DNA of 64,000 nt from Brooklawnia sp963780175. GTDB lineage: Bacteria; Actinomycetota; Actinomycetes; Propionibacteriales; Propionibacteriaceae. Made by a program: the position numbers and the translations under genes. A model generated the notes under the pieces. It was given only the letters and a program-made list of their open reading frames with translations. It was not told the DNA's origin and ran no database searches. Below, piece after piece: positions 39,622 to 47,828 of the stretch. Positions within the stretch are counted from its first letter, which is position 1; each line of letters starts with the position of its first letter. The DNA lies in the NCBI GenBank assembly GCA_963780175.1, contig CAWAAT010000004.1, positions 75,097 through 139,096 of the forward strand. The letters run 5' to 3'.

Positions 39622-39662
39622 CGTGTCGGGCCTCCAACCTTCGGCGCAGGAAACCCGACACG
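39622..39662. terminator. Hairpin between convergent aminotransferase and pheT genes
   Basis: CGTGTCGGG (39622-39630) pairs perfectly with CCCGACACG (39654-39662) around a 23-base loop. No T run follows, so it is only a candidate bidirectional terminator. Confidence 0.5.
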
Positions 39663-39681
39663 GTGATCGTCGAACCGCAGA

Positions 39682-42189
39682 TCAGGCGCGCTGGACCGCC
39701 CCGCAAACCTCCGCCGCCCGCGCGACCGCCCGCTGCCTCGACTCGGCAGCCTGCGCCTCGGTGAGCGTCCGGTCGGGCGCACGGAAGCCGAGCGCGAAGG
39801 CCAGCGACTTCTTGCCCGGCTCGATCTGGGCGCCGGTGTAGATGTCGAAGAGCCGGATGGACTCCAACAGTTCCCCCGCCCCCTCGACCAAAGCCTGCTG
39901 AACCAGGGCGGCAGGCACCTCGGCGTCCACGATCAACGCCACGTCCTCCTTAGTGAGCGGGAACGGTGAAATCGCCGCCACCTGCCCACCTCGTGGCGCC
40001 AGCGCGATCAGCGCGTCCAGGTTCAACTCGACGGCGCAGGCGCGCTCGGGCAGTCCGTACGCCTTGATCACCCTCGGGTGCAACTCGCCAGCGTGTCCGA
40101 CCACGTCCGACCGGTCGTCACCTTCTACGACCAGTTCGGCACAGCGACCGGGGTGCCACGGCTCGTGCTGTGCGGCGCGCCGGGTCAGTTTGGCGCCCAG
40201 GGCTGCCGCAGCGGTCTCGGCCAGATGGACGGCGTGGCGCCAGTCGGCCTTGACCGCAGGGCCCTGCCAACCGGCCGGCACCCAGTTGCCACTCAGCATG
40301 CCGGCGATCATCCGGGGCTGATCGGGCAGGTTGCCCGTCACCGCGGCGATCTCCGCGTCCGAGGGTCGACCGGAGACGTCCGGCAGCGGCGCTGGCCCGC
40401 GGTCGTTCGCCAGGAAGACCGAACCGCACTCGAAGACGGCCAGGTCGTCCTGGCTGCGCGAGGTGTTCCTGGTCACCGCGGCAAACAGCCCCGGCAACAA
40501 GGTGGTACGCATGAACGGCTGGTTGTCGGCCAGCGGGTTCGCCAGCCGCACCGTCGCACGCCGCGGGTCGTCAGTGGCCAGTCCCAACCGGTCCAGTTCG
40601 TCGGTGCTGATGAACGGCAGCGTGATCAGTTCCACGAATCCCGCGCTGGCCACAGCGTCCAGTACCGCGGTACGGGACCGCTGCTCGAAGGTGTAGCCGG
40701 CCCCCGCGGGAGTAGCCGGAATCTGGGGGCGGACGACGGCGAAGCCGACCTTGCGGCCGACCTCCTCGACGTAGTCGTACTGGTCGACCAGATCGGGACG
40801 CCAGGTGGGCGGGGTCAGCTGCAGCCACTCGCCCGTCATGTCGTCGCGTTGCCCGGTGACCCTGACGCCGGAGGTCTGCAGGATCTCGACGACCTGTTCC
40901 TCACTGATCGGCGCGCCGAGAATCCGGGAGGGCAGATCGGCCCGGATTCGTTGGGTGGGCATCTGCGGCACGCCGCCGACCAGGGTGTAGTCGTCGGCTA
41001 CCGAGCCCCCTCCCAGCTCGGCCATCAGCCGAGCCGCCATTCGGGCAGCAGCCAGCGGCAGCGCCGGGTCGACCCCACGCGCGAATCTGCCTGAGGCCTC
41101 GGACGGCAACCTGTGCCTGCGGAACGTCCGTCCGATCGTGACCGGGTCGAAGTGGGCGGCCTCCAGGACGATGTTGCTGGTCTCAGCGGTCAGTTCTGTC
41201 GTCTGGCCGCCCATGACTCCGGCCAACCCGATCGGCCCGGAGTCATCGGTGATGAGCAGGTCCTCGGTTGACAACGCACGATCGACGTCGTCCAGGGTGA
41301 CAAGGTGCTCGCCCTCGATGGCCTGTCGAACCACTATCGGGCCCCGCAGGCGGTCACCGTCGTAGGCGTGCAGAGGCTGGCCTGACTCGAGCATCACGTA
41401 GTTGGTGATGTCCACCGCCAGACTGATCGAACGCATGCCGGCGGCGGCCAGTCGGCTGGCCATCCAGACGGGCGAGGGCGCGTCCGGGTTGATCCCCGTG
41501 ATTCTCAGGGCCACGAAACTGGTGCAGGCGTCCGACTCCAGACGAATCGGGTAGCCGGCGTCCGACGGTCGAGGAGCCCCGATCAGATAGGGGTCGGTGA
41601 ACGCCACCCCGAACGCCTGGGCTGCCTCGCGGGCGATGCCGCGAATGCTCAGGCAGTAGCCGATGTCGGGTGTGACGTCGATCTCGAGCACCTCGTCGCG
41701 GGCCTGCAGCACCGCGAGTGCGTCGCTGCCCAGGACGGGGGCTTTCCCGTCGACGACCTCGGGCAGCACGATGATGCCGGTGTGGTCCTCACCGATGCCC
41801 AATTCGTCGGCGGCACAGATCATCCCGTCGGACGTGTGGCCGTACGTCTTCCGGGCCGAGATCACGAATCCACCGGCCAGCACGGCACCCGGCAATGCGA
41901 CGACCACCAGGTCGCCGGCTGCGAAGTTGTGGGCCCCGCAGACGATGCCTCGTGGTTCTGGCTCGCCCACGTCGACCTGGCACCAGCGGATCGTCTTGCC
42001 GTTCTTCTGCGGCTCGTCGGCCACCTGCAGGACGCGGCCCACGACCACCTGGCCGGTGACGTCTGCGCCGGTTGACTCGATGCGTTCGACCTGCAGCCCG
42101 GCGCGGGTCAGCGCCTCCGCGAGCTGGGGCGTCGTGGTGGCCGCGGGCAGCGTGACCAGATCACGCAGCCATGACATGGGGACCCTCAT
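39682..42189 (-). CDS. pheT: Phenylalanyl-tRNA synthetase beta chain
   Basis: 835 residues from ATG 42189 (MRVPMSWLRDLVTLPAATTT), whose ATG overlaps the pheS stop as ATGA; the frame is open further upstream only within pheS. Domains in order: tRNA-binding OB fold (about 40-150), B3/4 editing domain (about 215-370), B5 and the synthetase-like core, and the C-terminal FDX-ACB domain (about 745-835). It forms the alpha2-beta2 enzyme with PheS. Confidence 0.96.
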   Translation of the reverse strand: MRVPMSWLRDLVTLPAATTTPQLAEALTRAGLQVERIESTGADVTGQVVVGRVLQVADEPQKNGKTIRWCQVDVGEPEPRGIVCGAHNFAAGDLVVVALPGAVLAGGFVISARKTYGHTSDGMICAADELGIGEDHTGIIVLPEVVDGKAPVLGSDALAVLQARDEVLEIDVTPDIGYCLSIRGIAREAAQAFGVAFTDPYLIGAPRPSDAGYPIRLESDACTSFVALRITGINPDAPSPVWMASRLAAAGMRSISLAVDITNYVMLESGQPLHAYDGDRLRGPIVVRQAIEGEHLVTLDDVDRALSTEDLLITDDSGPIGLAGVMGGQTTELTAETSNIVLEAAHFDPVTIGRTFRRHRLPSEASGRFARGVDPALPLAAARMAARLMAELGGGSVADDYTLVGGVPQMPTQRIRADLPSRILGAPISEEQVVEILQTSGVRVTGQRDDMTGEWLQLTPPTWRPDLVDQYDYVEEVGRKVGFAVVRPQIPATPAGAGYTFEQRSRTAVLDAVASAGFVELITLPFISTDELDRLGLATDDPRRATVRLANPLADNQPFMRTTLLPGLFAAVTRNTSRSQDDLAVFECGSVFLANDRGPAPLPDVSGRPSDAEIAAVTGNLPDQPRMIAGMLSGNWVPAGWQGPAVKADWRHAVHLAETAAAALGAKLTRRAAQHEPWHPGRCAELVVEGDDRSDVVGHAGELHPRVIKAYGLPERACAVELNLDALIALAPRGGQVAAISPFPLTKEDVALIVDAEVPAALVQQALVEGAGELLESIRLFDIYTGAQIEPGKKSLAFALGFRAPDRTLTEAQAAESRQRAVARAAEVCGAVQRA

Positions 42190-43286
42190 CGGGCACCTCC
42201 TCGCAGTGAACGGGGGAAGCGGACGTCGCCCTCGACGAAGTCGCGCAGGTCGGGGGCGTTGTTGCGGAACATCACGGTGCGGTCGACGCCCATCCCGAAC
42301 GCGAATCCTGAATAGACCTCGGTGTCGATGCCGGCCGCCCGCAGCACGCGCGGGTTCACCACGCCACAGCCGCCCCACTCGATCCAGCCTTCGGACCGGC
42401 AGGTCCGGCAGGGACGATCGGGGTTGCCGACCGACTCACCGTGACAGACGAAACACTCCAGGTCCATCTCCGCGCTCGGCTCGGTGAACGGGAAGTAGTG
42501 CGGCCGAAGCCTGGTGCGCACCTCTCCGAACATCGCCTTCGCCAGATGGTCGAGGGTTGCCTTGAGGTGGCCGAGGTTGATGCCCTTGTCGACAGCCAGT
42601 CCCTCGATCTGGTGGAACATCGGCAGGTGGGTCGCGTCGTACTCGTCGGCGCGGAAGACCTTGCCCGGGCTGACGATGTAGACCGGCAGGTCACGGCTGA
42701 GCAGGGTGCGCATCTGAACGGGGGACGTCTGGGTGCGCAACAGCTTGTGATCGGAGGCCGGATCCACGAACAGAGTGTCGGACAGTCCACGCGCCGGGTG
42801 GTCCTCGGGCATGTTCAGCGAGTCGAAGTTCAACCACTCCGATTCAAGTTCCGGCCCCTCGACGACCTCCCAGCCCATCGAGACGAAGACGTCGCACATG
42901 TCTGCGAGCAGCGCGGTCACGGGGTGCAGGGCGCCCACGGGGTGCAACTCAACTGGCAGGGTGACGTCCAGGCGTTCAGCCAGCAGGGCGGCTTCCAGTT
43001 CCGCAGCCTCCAGTTCGCCCTGGCGAGCGGCCAGCGCGGCGTTGACCGAACTGCGGGCCTGGCCGATGATCTGGCCGGCGTGCTTGCGTTGCCCAGGCTC
43101 CAGGCTCCCGATCGCGCGGTTGGCCAACGCGAGCGGTGACTTCTCACCCGCATGGTCGGCGCGCACCGCCTTCAGTCCGGCAGTGGTCCCGGCCCCAGCG
43201 ATGGCGGCCAGCGCCGCATCCACGAACGTCACGATCTGCGACGCGTCCAGTGACACCGGCTGGTCGGTTGTGTGTGACCCGGTCAT
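42186..43286 (-). CDS. pheS: Phenylalanyl-tRNA synthetase alpha chain
   Basis: 366 residues. An N-terminal coiled coil is followed by the class II catalytic core: motif 2 region VFRADEYDATHLPMFHQIEG and motif 3 GFAFGMGVDRTVMFRNNAPD. It charges tRNA-Phe with PheT. The 230 bases upstream hold a small palindrome (about 43420-43438) but no Phe-rich leader peptide or T-run terminator, so I see no attenuator. Confidence 0.97.
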   Translation of the reverse strand: MTGSHTTDQPVSLDASQIVTFVDAALAAIAGAGTTAGLKAVRADHAGEKSPLALANRAIGSLEPGQRKHAGQIIGQARSSVNAALAARQGELEAAELEAALLAERLDVTLPVELHPVGALHPVTALLADMCDVFVSMGWEVVEGPELESEWLNFDSLNMPEDHPARGLSDTLFVDPASDHKLLRTQTSPVQMRTLLSRDLPVYIVSPGKVFRADEYDATHLPMFHQIEGLAVDKGINLGHLKATLDHLAKAMFGEVRTRLRPHYFPFTEPSAEMDLECFVCHGESVGNPDRPCRTCRSEGWIEWGGCGVVNPRVLRAAGIDTEVYSGFAFGMGVDRTVMFRNNAPDLRDFVEGDVRFPRSLRGGAR

Positions 43287-43518
43287 GGGCTCCCCTCGAA
43301 TTCCTTCAGTTGTCGGCCAGGCCCGCGTCCGCCCTGCGCGGGACCATGCCGTAAACGATCTGATGAGCCGCGCAGGACGCCCGGTGAGGCCCGCAGCGGT
43401 GTTCGGCGGTGGCGAGTGGCAGGCCTAGACCTGCCCGATAAAGACCACAACCCCAGCCATTCGGCGGGTCGTGGCGAGCGCTGCACCGTCAACCATGCGA
43501 CTCATCCTAACCGAAACC

Positions 43519-44334
43519 TCACTGGTGGCTTCTCTGGGCGCTGGCGGTGGCGTACAGGCAGACCGCCGCCGCGGTGGACAGGTTGAGGCTCTCGGCGCGG
43601 CCGTACATCGGGATGGAGACCACTTCGTCGACGTGCGCCAACTGTTCGGCGGGCAACCCCCAGGCCTCGTTTCCCATCACCCAGGCCGTGGGCCGCCTCA
43701 GGCTCCCGGAGCTGGTGAGGTCGTCCAGGCTGCGTCCCCCTGCGTCGGCCGCCAGCACCTGAAGGCCGCGCCCTCGTGCCCAGTCAACGGCTTCCTCGAA
43801 GCCCACTCCCTCAACCACCGGCAGGTGGAAGATGCTGCCCACCGAGGCGCGCACCGTCTTGGGGTTCGTCGCCTCCACCGAACCTTGGGTGAGGATGACC
43901 GCGTCCGCCCCGAACGCGTCGGCGCACCGGATGACCGTGCCGGCGTTGCCGGGATCACGCACCTGGGCGCAGATGACGACCAGCTGCAGAGCCTCGCCCA
44001 GATCTGCCAACCGAGCGGGCACGTCACGCACGACGGCGAAGACGCCCTGGCTGGTGACGGTGTCGCTGAGCTGGGCGATGTCTGCCGTCTCAGCCCGCAC
44101 CACCGGGACGCCGACCGCACGGGCAAGCAAGTCATGATGACGCAACGGATCGTCCACGATCAGCAGACGCACCAGGCCCGGGTGGCTCAGCGCCTCGCGG
44201 ACACCCTGAGTGCCTTCGACGAGGAACTCCGCGGCCGCCTCTCGAGCCTTGCGCTGCAAGAGCCGACGGGCCGAACGCACCTGCGCCTTCGAGATCGGCG
44301 CGAGGTCGTTCGACCCGTCGAGAGGATCAGTCAC
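43519..44334 (-). CDS. SpoU/TrmH-family RNA 2'-O-methyltransferase
   Basis: 271 residues from GTG 44334. The three SpoU motifs are present: RDPGNAGTVIRCADAFGADA, WVMGNEAWGLP and IPMYGRAESLNLSTAAAVCL; the trefoil-knot fold uses these for SAM and RNA. An N-terminal substrate-binding domain covers about 1-95. It starts 5 bp after the rplT stop, the usual place for this rRNA/tRNA methylase in actinobacteria. The exact nucleotide target is unknown. Confidence 0.92.
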   Translation of the reverse strand: MTDPLDGSNDLAPISKAQVRSARRLLQRKAREAAAEFLVEGTQGVREALSHPGLVRLLIVDDPLRHHDLLARAVGVPVVRAETADIAQLSDTVTSQGVFAVVRDVPARLADLGEALQLVVICAQVRDPGNAGTVIRCADAFGADAVILTQGSVEATNPKTVRASVGSIFHLPVVEGVGFEEAVDWARGRGLQVLAADAGGRSLDDLTSSGSLRRPTAWVMGNEAWGLPAEQLAHVDEVVSIPMYGRAESLNLSTAAAVCLYATASAQRSHQ

Positions 44335-44338
44335 TGCC

Positions 44339-44704
44339 TCAGACAGCGGCGGGCTGGTTGGCCTGGGCGACCTTCACCAGACCGACGAAGGCCCCCGGAT
44401 CGTTCACGGCCAGCTCTGCCAGGATCTTGCGGTCCACCTCGACGCCGGCGTTCTTCAGACCGTTGATGAAACGGTTGTAGGTCATTCCCTCGGCGCGGCA
44501 GGCCGCGTTGATCCGCTGGATCCACAGCCTGCGGAAATCGCCCTTCTTGGCGCGACGATCCCGGTATGCATAGGTGGAGCTGTGAAGAATCTGCTCCTTG
44601 GCCTTGCGGTACAGGCGGGACCGCTGACCGCGGTAGCCCGATGCCTGCTCCAGCACCTCACGGCGCTTCTTCTGTCCGCTGACTGCGCGCTTGACGCGTG
44701 CCAT
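44339..44704 (-). CDS. rplT: 50S ribosomal protein L20
   Basis: 121 residues, MARVKRAVSGQKKRREVLEQ onward, with the conserved WIQRINAACRAEGMTYNRFI. L20 is an early assembly protein of the large subunit and in several bacteria represses the infC-rpmI-rplT operon. It lies 54 bp after rpmI. Confidence 0.98.
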   Translation of the reverse strand: MARVKRAVSGQKKRREVLEQASGYRGQRSRLYRKAKEQILHSSTYAYRDRRAKKGDFRRLWIQRINAACRAEGMTYNRFINGLKNAGVEVDRKILAELAVNDPGAFVGLVKVAQANQPAAV

Positions 44705-44758
44705 TTCGTGCTCCTTGCGTGTGGTTCGGGTGTAGGGGGGAGCTGCGGGTTGTCCCGC

Positions 44759-44977
44759 TCAGCCGCGCTTCGACTTGGGCTTGTAGGCGCCCAGCAGCTT
44801 GCGCATCTTCGTGACGTCGGCGCCCTCAAGGACGCCATCGACCATCAGACGGCGAGTCCGCCTGCTCGACTTGTGCTCGTTCAAGTGCCCCTTGCCCGCA
44901 CGCTTGTGCGTCAGCTTGCCGCTGCCGGTCACCTTGAACCGCTTCTTGGCACCGGAGTGCGTCTTCATCTTCGGCAT
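44759..44977 (-). CDS. rpmI: 50S ribosomal protein L35
   Basis: 72 residues beginning MPKMKTHSGAKKRFKVTGSG and ending in a basic tail, the normal L35. Middle gene of infC-rpmI-rplT, 78 bp after infC. The C-terminus KMRKLLGAYKPKSKRG is slightly longer than in many bacteria. Confidence 0.97.
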   Translation of the reverse strand: MPKMKTHSGAKKRFKVTGSGKLTHKRAGKGHLNEHKSSRRTRRLMVDGVLEGADVTKMRKLLGAYKPKSKRG

Positions 44978-45055
44978 GGGTGCCGCTCCATTCTCTCGAT
45001 CCTCCCGGACGCGGGGTGCCGCGCCGGTCAGGGCCCCGCGAGGGAGCCCGATGGC

Positions 45056-45739
45056 TTATAGGTCGATGTCGGGGTCCAGGTTGTCCGACGGACCCTTCTT
45101 CTTCTTCGACTGGCTCGCGTTCTGGGCGCGCAGTTCAGCCTCCAGGCGGCGCTCCTCCTCCGCCGCGGCCTGCCGTTCGGCCGCCTTGCGCTCACGCTCG
45201 ACGGCTTCCTCGGCCCGTGCCTCGCTCTTCTTGCGAGTGGGGGCGATCACCATGTGCATGTTGCGGCCCTCCAGACGCGGACTCTGTTCCACCACACCGT
45301 CAGCGGCCACGTCGTTGGCCAGCTGCTTGAGCAGGTTGGCGCCCAGTTCGGGACGAGACTGCTCTCGTCCGCGGAACATGATGGTGATCTTCACCTTGTC
45401 GCCGCCCTTGAGGAACCGAATCACGTGACCCTTCTTGGTCTCGTAGTCGTGCTCGTCGATCTTGGGTCGCAGCTTCATTTCCTTGATGACGGTATTTGTC
45501 TGGTTGCGGCGCGATTCACGGACCTTCTGGGCAGTCTCGTACTTGAACTTCCCGTAGTCCATGAGCTTGCACACCGGCGGCCGGGCGTCCGGCGCAACCT
45601 CGACGAGGTCCAGGTCATGTTCGCGGGCAAGCTGCAGCGCCTGCTCGACTCGAACAATGCCCACTTGCTCGCCTGCGGGTCCGACCAGGCGCACCTCAGG
45701 CACCCGGATCCGCTCGTTGATGCGGAGTTCGTTGGTGAT
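45056..45739 (-). CDS. infC: Translation initiation factor IF-3, probable ATC start
   Basis: 227 residues. The first native residues are ITNELRINERIRVPEVRLVG; there is no ATG, GTG or TTG at this point. ATC at 45739 sits 7 bases after a GGAGG (45751-45747), so ATC is the likely start, as non-AUG starts are known for infC. The N-domain, the linker and the C-domain (MFRGREQSRPELGANLLKQL) are normal; a charged tail of ~45 residues rich in Glu/Ala/Arg follows, typical of actinobacterial IF-3. The longer open frame to 45895 runs through the leader hairpins and is not protein. Confidence 0.9.
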   Translation of the reverse strand: MTNELRINERIRVPEVRLVGPAGEQVGIVRVEQALQLAREHDLDLVEVAPDARPPVCKLMDYGKFKYETAQKVRESRRNQTNTVIKEMKLRPKIDEHDYETKKGHVIRFLKGGDKVKITIMFRGREQSRPELGANLLKQLANDVAADGVVEQSPRLEGRNMHMVIAPTRKKSEARAEEAVERERKAAERQAAAEEERRLEAELRAQNASQSKKKKGPSDNLDPDIDL

Positions 45740-45801
45740 GGCTTTTCCTCCAATGTCAGTTGGTTGTGTGATCGGCGCACATGAACGCGGCCATGCCCAC
45801 G

Positions 45802-45888
45802 AAAAAAGGCCCCCGCGGACGCGAAGGCCTGACGACGCGGAGTCACTCGGGCAGACACCCGAACCTCCGGGGCAAATGCCCGGAGCCG
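45802..45888 (-). promoter_or_regulatory. infC leader with hairpins and a terminator-like T run
   Basis: On the minus strand, 45887-45865 can fold with arms CTCCGGGC and GCCCCGGAG; 45863-45847 with CGGG and CCCG; and 45830-45807 (AGGCC...GGCCT) is followed by six T residues (45807-45802). The last resembles an intrinsic terminator about 65 bases before the infC start. Together this looks like a transcription attenuator. What would control it is not shown; L20 or IF-3 are the known regulators elsewhere. Confidence 0.65.
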
Positions 45889-46044
45889 CAATCACCGACC
45901 CTGGGCCAGCCTGGGCGGCCCATAGGTGGAGGGTCAGGCCCTCACTTCGTTGGAAACCGGCCCGTGGGACCGATCAGCCCTATAACCCTACCGCATCGGG
46001 GCGTCCACCGAAAAACTCCGACTGGCTTGTGCCAAGCTGGCGTT

Positions 46045-46557
46045 ATGAGTGATCCGGTCATCCTGGTACTCGTCAGCCTCGCCCTGGCGATCATCGCGAC
46101 CCTGTACGCGGTCGTGATGTGGAACGCCCGCCAGAGCGCACGCTACCTGATGCGGGCCGTGGGCGTCGTCCTGGTCGTCGTCGGGGCCTACGTGACTGGG
46201 GTGTCGGCGCTGCTGCTGGACGGGGTCCGCGCGTTCATCGACTGGCTCTACACCGAGCAACTGGATACCGCCATGTGGGTGGGCATCGGTGTGGGCGTGG
46301 TCGGCCTGGTGGCGTTCCTGATCGGGGGGCTTATCAAGGCACCTACGAGGGCGGAAGCCAAGCAGATTCGCGTGGAGCGGGAAGCAAAGCGACGTGCCGC
46401 GGTGGTCCGACAAGTGCAGCGCAACCCAGGCCAGGCTGCTGCGACCCCTCCCCCGCTGCCCAGGCCGAGCGCCACTCCGGCAGCCCCTGCGCCCAGCGCT
46501 GCGTCCAACCCTGACGACGAGGTGGCCAACATCCTGAAGAAGCACGGTATCGAGTGA
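46045..46557 (+). CDS. Small membrane protein with conserved C-terminal tail
   Basis: 170 residues from ATG 46045. Three membrane helices: about 5-25 (VILVLVSLALAIIATLYAVV), 35-60 (AVGVVLVVVGAYVTGVSALL) and 80-100 (VGIGVGVVGLVAFLIGGLI). Then a basic stretch, a Pro/Ala linker and the end DDEVANILKKHGIE, which I recognise as a recurring actinobacterial ending. Function unknown. Convergent with hisG. Confidence 0.78.
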   Translation: MSDPVILVLVSLALAIIATLYAVVMWNARQSARYLMRAVGVVLVVVGAYVTGVSALLLDGVRAFIDWLYTEQLDTAMWVGIGVGVVGLVAFLIGGLIKAPTRAEAKQIRVEREAKRRAAVVRQVQRNPGQAAATPPPLPRPSATPAAPAPSAASNPDDEVANILKKHGIE

Positions 46558-46612
46558 GCCCCCGGGCGCGCCCTTGTCGTTGGCGCACCTCAGGAAAGAG
46601 CTCCGGGGCTCA
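46555..46612. terminator. Inverted repeat between convergent membrane-protein and hisG genes
   Basis: TGAGCCCCCGG around 46555-46565 pairs, with one bulge, with CCGGGGCTCA around 46603-46612. The loop is about 38 bases and no T run follows. Candidate terminator only; it overlaps both stop regions. Confidence 0.4.
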
Positions 46613-47473
46613 CAGCCGGCAGGCCGACAACTCCGTGATGAGGATCGCGCGCGCACCGAGGTCGTGCAGGTCGTCCATCAGCAACTGATGATCCCTGGCC
46701 GGGACGAGCGCTCGCACGGCGACCCACCCCTGCTTGGCCAACGGTGAGACGGTGGGGCTCTCCAAACCTGGGGTGAGCGCGGAAGCCTCGGTGAGCAGGT
46801 CGACGGGGATGTCGTAGTCGATGAGCACGTAGTTGCGCGCCACCAGCACACCTGAGAGACGTTGCTGCAGGTGGTCGAGCGCCACCGGATCGACCTCGCC
46901 GCGGTTGGCGGGCCGCCGGACGAGAATCCCCTCGCTCAACAGGATCGGCTCACCGAACAGCTTCAGTCCTGCCTTGCGCAGAGTGGTCCCGGTCTCCACC
47001 ACATCCGCGATCACGTCGGCGACGCCGAGTCGGATCGACGACTCGACCGCCCCGTCCAGATGGATGAGCCGGGCGTGCAGGTCTCTCTCGGTCAGATAGC
47101 GGCGCAACAGACCCGGGTAACTGGTGGCGATGCGCTTGCCGGCGAGGTCAGCCAGTTCGTAGTCGGTCTCCGAGGGGGCGGCGAAGCGGAACTTGCTGCC
47201 CCCGAAGCCGAGCGCCATGATCTCTTCGGCGTCGGCACCTGAGTCGAGCAGCATGTCGCGTCCGGTGATGCCCAGGTCGAGTGTTCCCTCACCGACGTAG
47301 ACGGCGATGTCGCGGGGGCGAAGGTAGTAGAACTCGACCTTGTTGGCCTCGTCGACCAGCACGAGGTCCTTCGGGTCGGTCCGCTGACGGTAACCGGCTT
47401 CGATCAACATCGTTGTGGCGGACTCCGACAGTGAGCCCTTGTTGGGCACGGCGATCTTCAGCATCTCAGGCAC
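46610..47473 (-). CDS. hisG: ATP phosphoribosyltransferase, long form
   Basis: 287 residues from GTG 47473, which is 8 bases after AAGGA (ATG 47464 is less well placed). It begins MLKIAVPNKGSLSESATTML, with the PRPP-type region DVIADVVETGTTLRKAGLKL and a C-terminal ACT-like regulatory domain (about 210-287). It catalyses the first step of histidine synthesis and is usually inhibited by histidine. It lies downstream of hisE. Confidence 0.94.
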   Translation of the reverse strand: MPEMLKIAVPNKGSLSESATTMLIEAGYRQRTDPKDLVLVDEANKVEFYYLRPRDIAVYVGEGTLDLGITGRDMLLDSGADAEEIMALGFGGSKFRFAAPSETDYELADLAGKRIATSYPGLLRRYLTERDLHARLIHLDGAVESSIRLGVADVIADVVETGTTLRKAGLKLFGEPILLSEGILVRRPANRGEVDPVALDHLQQRLSGVLVARNYVLIDYDIPVDLLTEASALTPGLESPTVSPLAKQGWVAVRALVPARDHQLLMDDLHDLGARAILITELSACRL

Positions 47474-47500
47474 GTGATGGTTCCTTGTCGAGCGGGCAGG

Positions 47501-47767
47501 TCACAGGTAGCGGTAGATGTCATCCGGGGTGAGTCCGAGCTTCACCATCATGGTCTGCACGTGGTAGATCAGCTGGCTCATCTCTTCGGCAGCGGCCTCG
47601 AGGCTCTGGTACTCCGAGGCCATCCACACCTCGGCGGCCTCCTCGACGATCTTCTTGCCGATCGCATGCACGCCGGCGTCCAGTCGCTCCACGGTTCCTG
47701 AACCCTCAGGTCGGGTGACGGCGATCTGGCTCAGCTGCGCGAAGAGGTCCTCGAATGACTTGCTCAC
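47501..47767 (-). CDS. hisE: Phosphoribosyl-ATP pyrophosphatase
   Basis: 88 residues. The MazG-like helical core has KKIVEEAAEVWMAS with the metal-binding Glu residues and SQLIYHVQTMMVKLGLTPDD. It hydrolyses phosphoribosyl-ATP to phosphoribosyl-AMP, the step after HisG. Order hisE-hisG, 27 bp apart, is the normal actinobacterial pair. Confidence 0.95.
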   Translation of the reverse strand: MSKSFEDLFAQLSQIAVTRPEGSGTVERLDAGVHAIGKKIVEEAAEVWMASEYQSLEAAAEEMSQLIYHVQTMMVKLGLTPDDIYRYL

Positions 47768-47828
47768 CGGCCCAGCCTAGTGCAGGACGCGCACCCGCCC
47801 GGAACCGTGCTCACCGACCTCGGGTGGC

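Noticed and set aside
43430..43499. Short minus-strand peptide frame ahead of pheS as a Phe attenuator leader
   Set aside because: It has only one Phe and no terminator with a T run follows.
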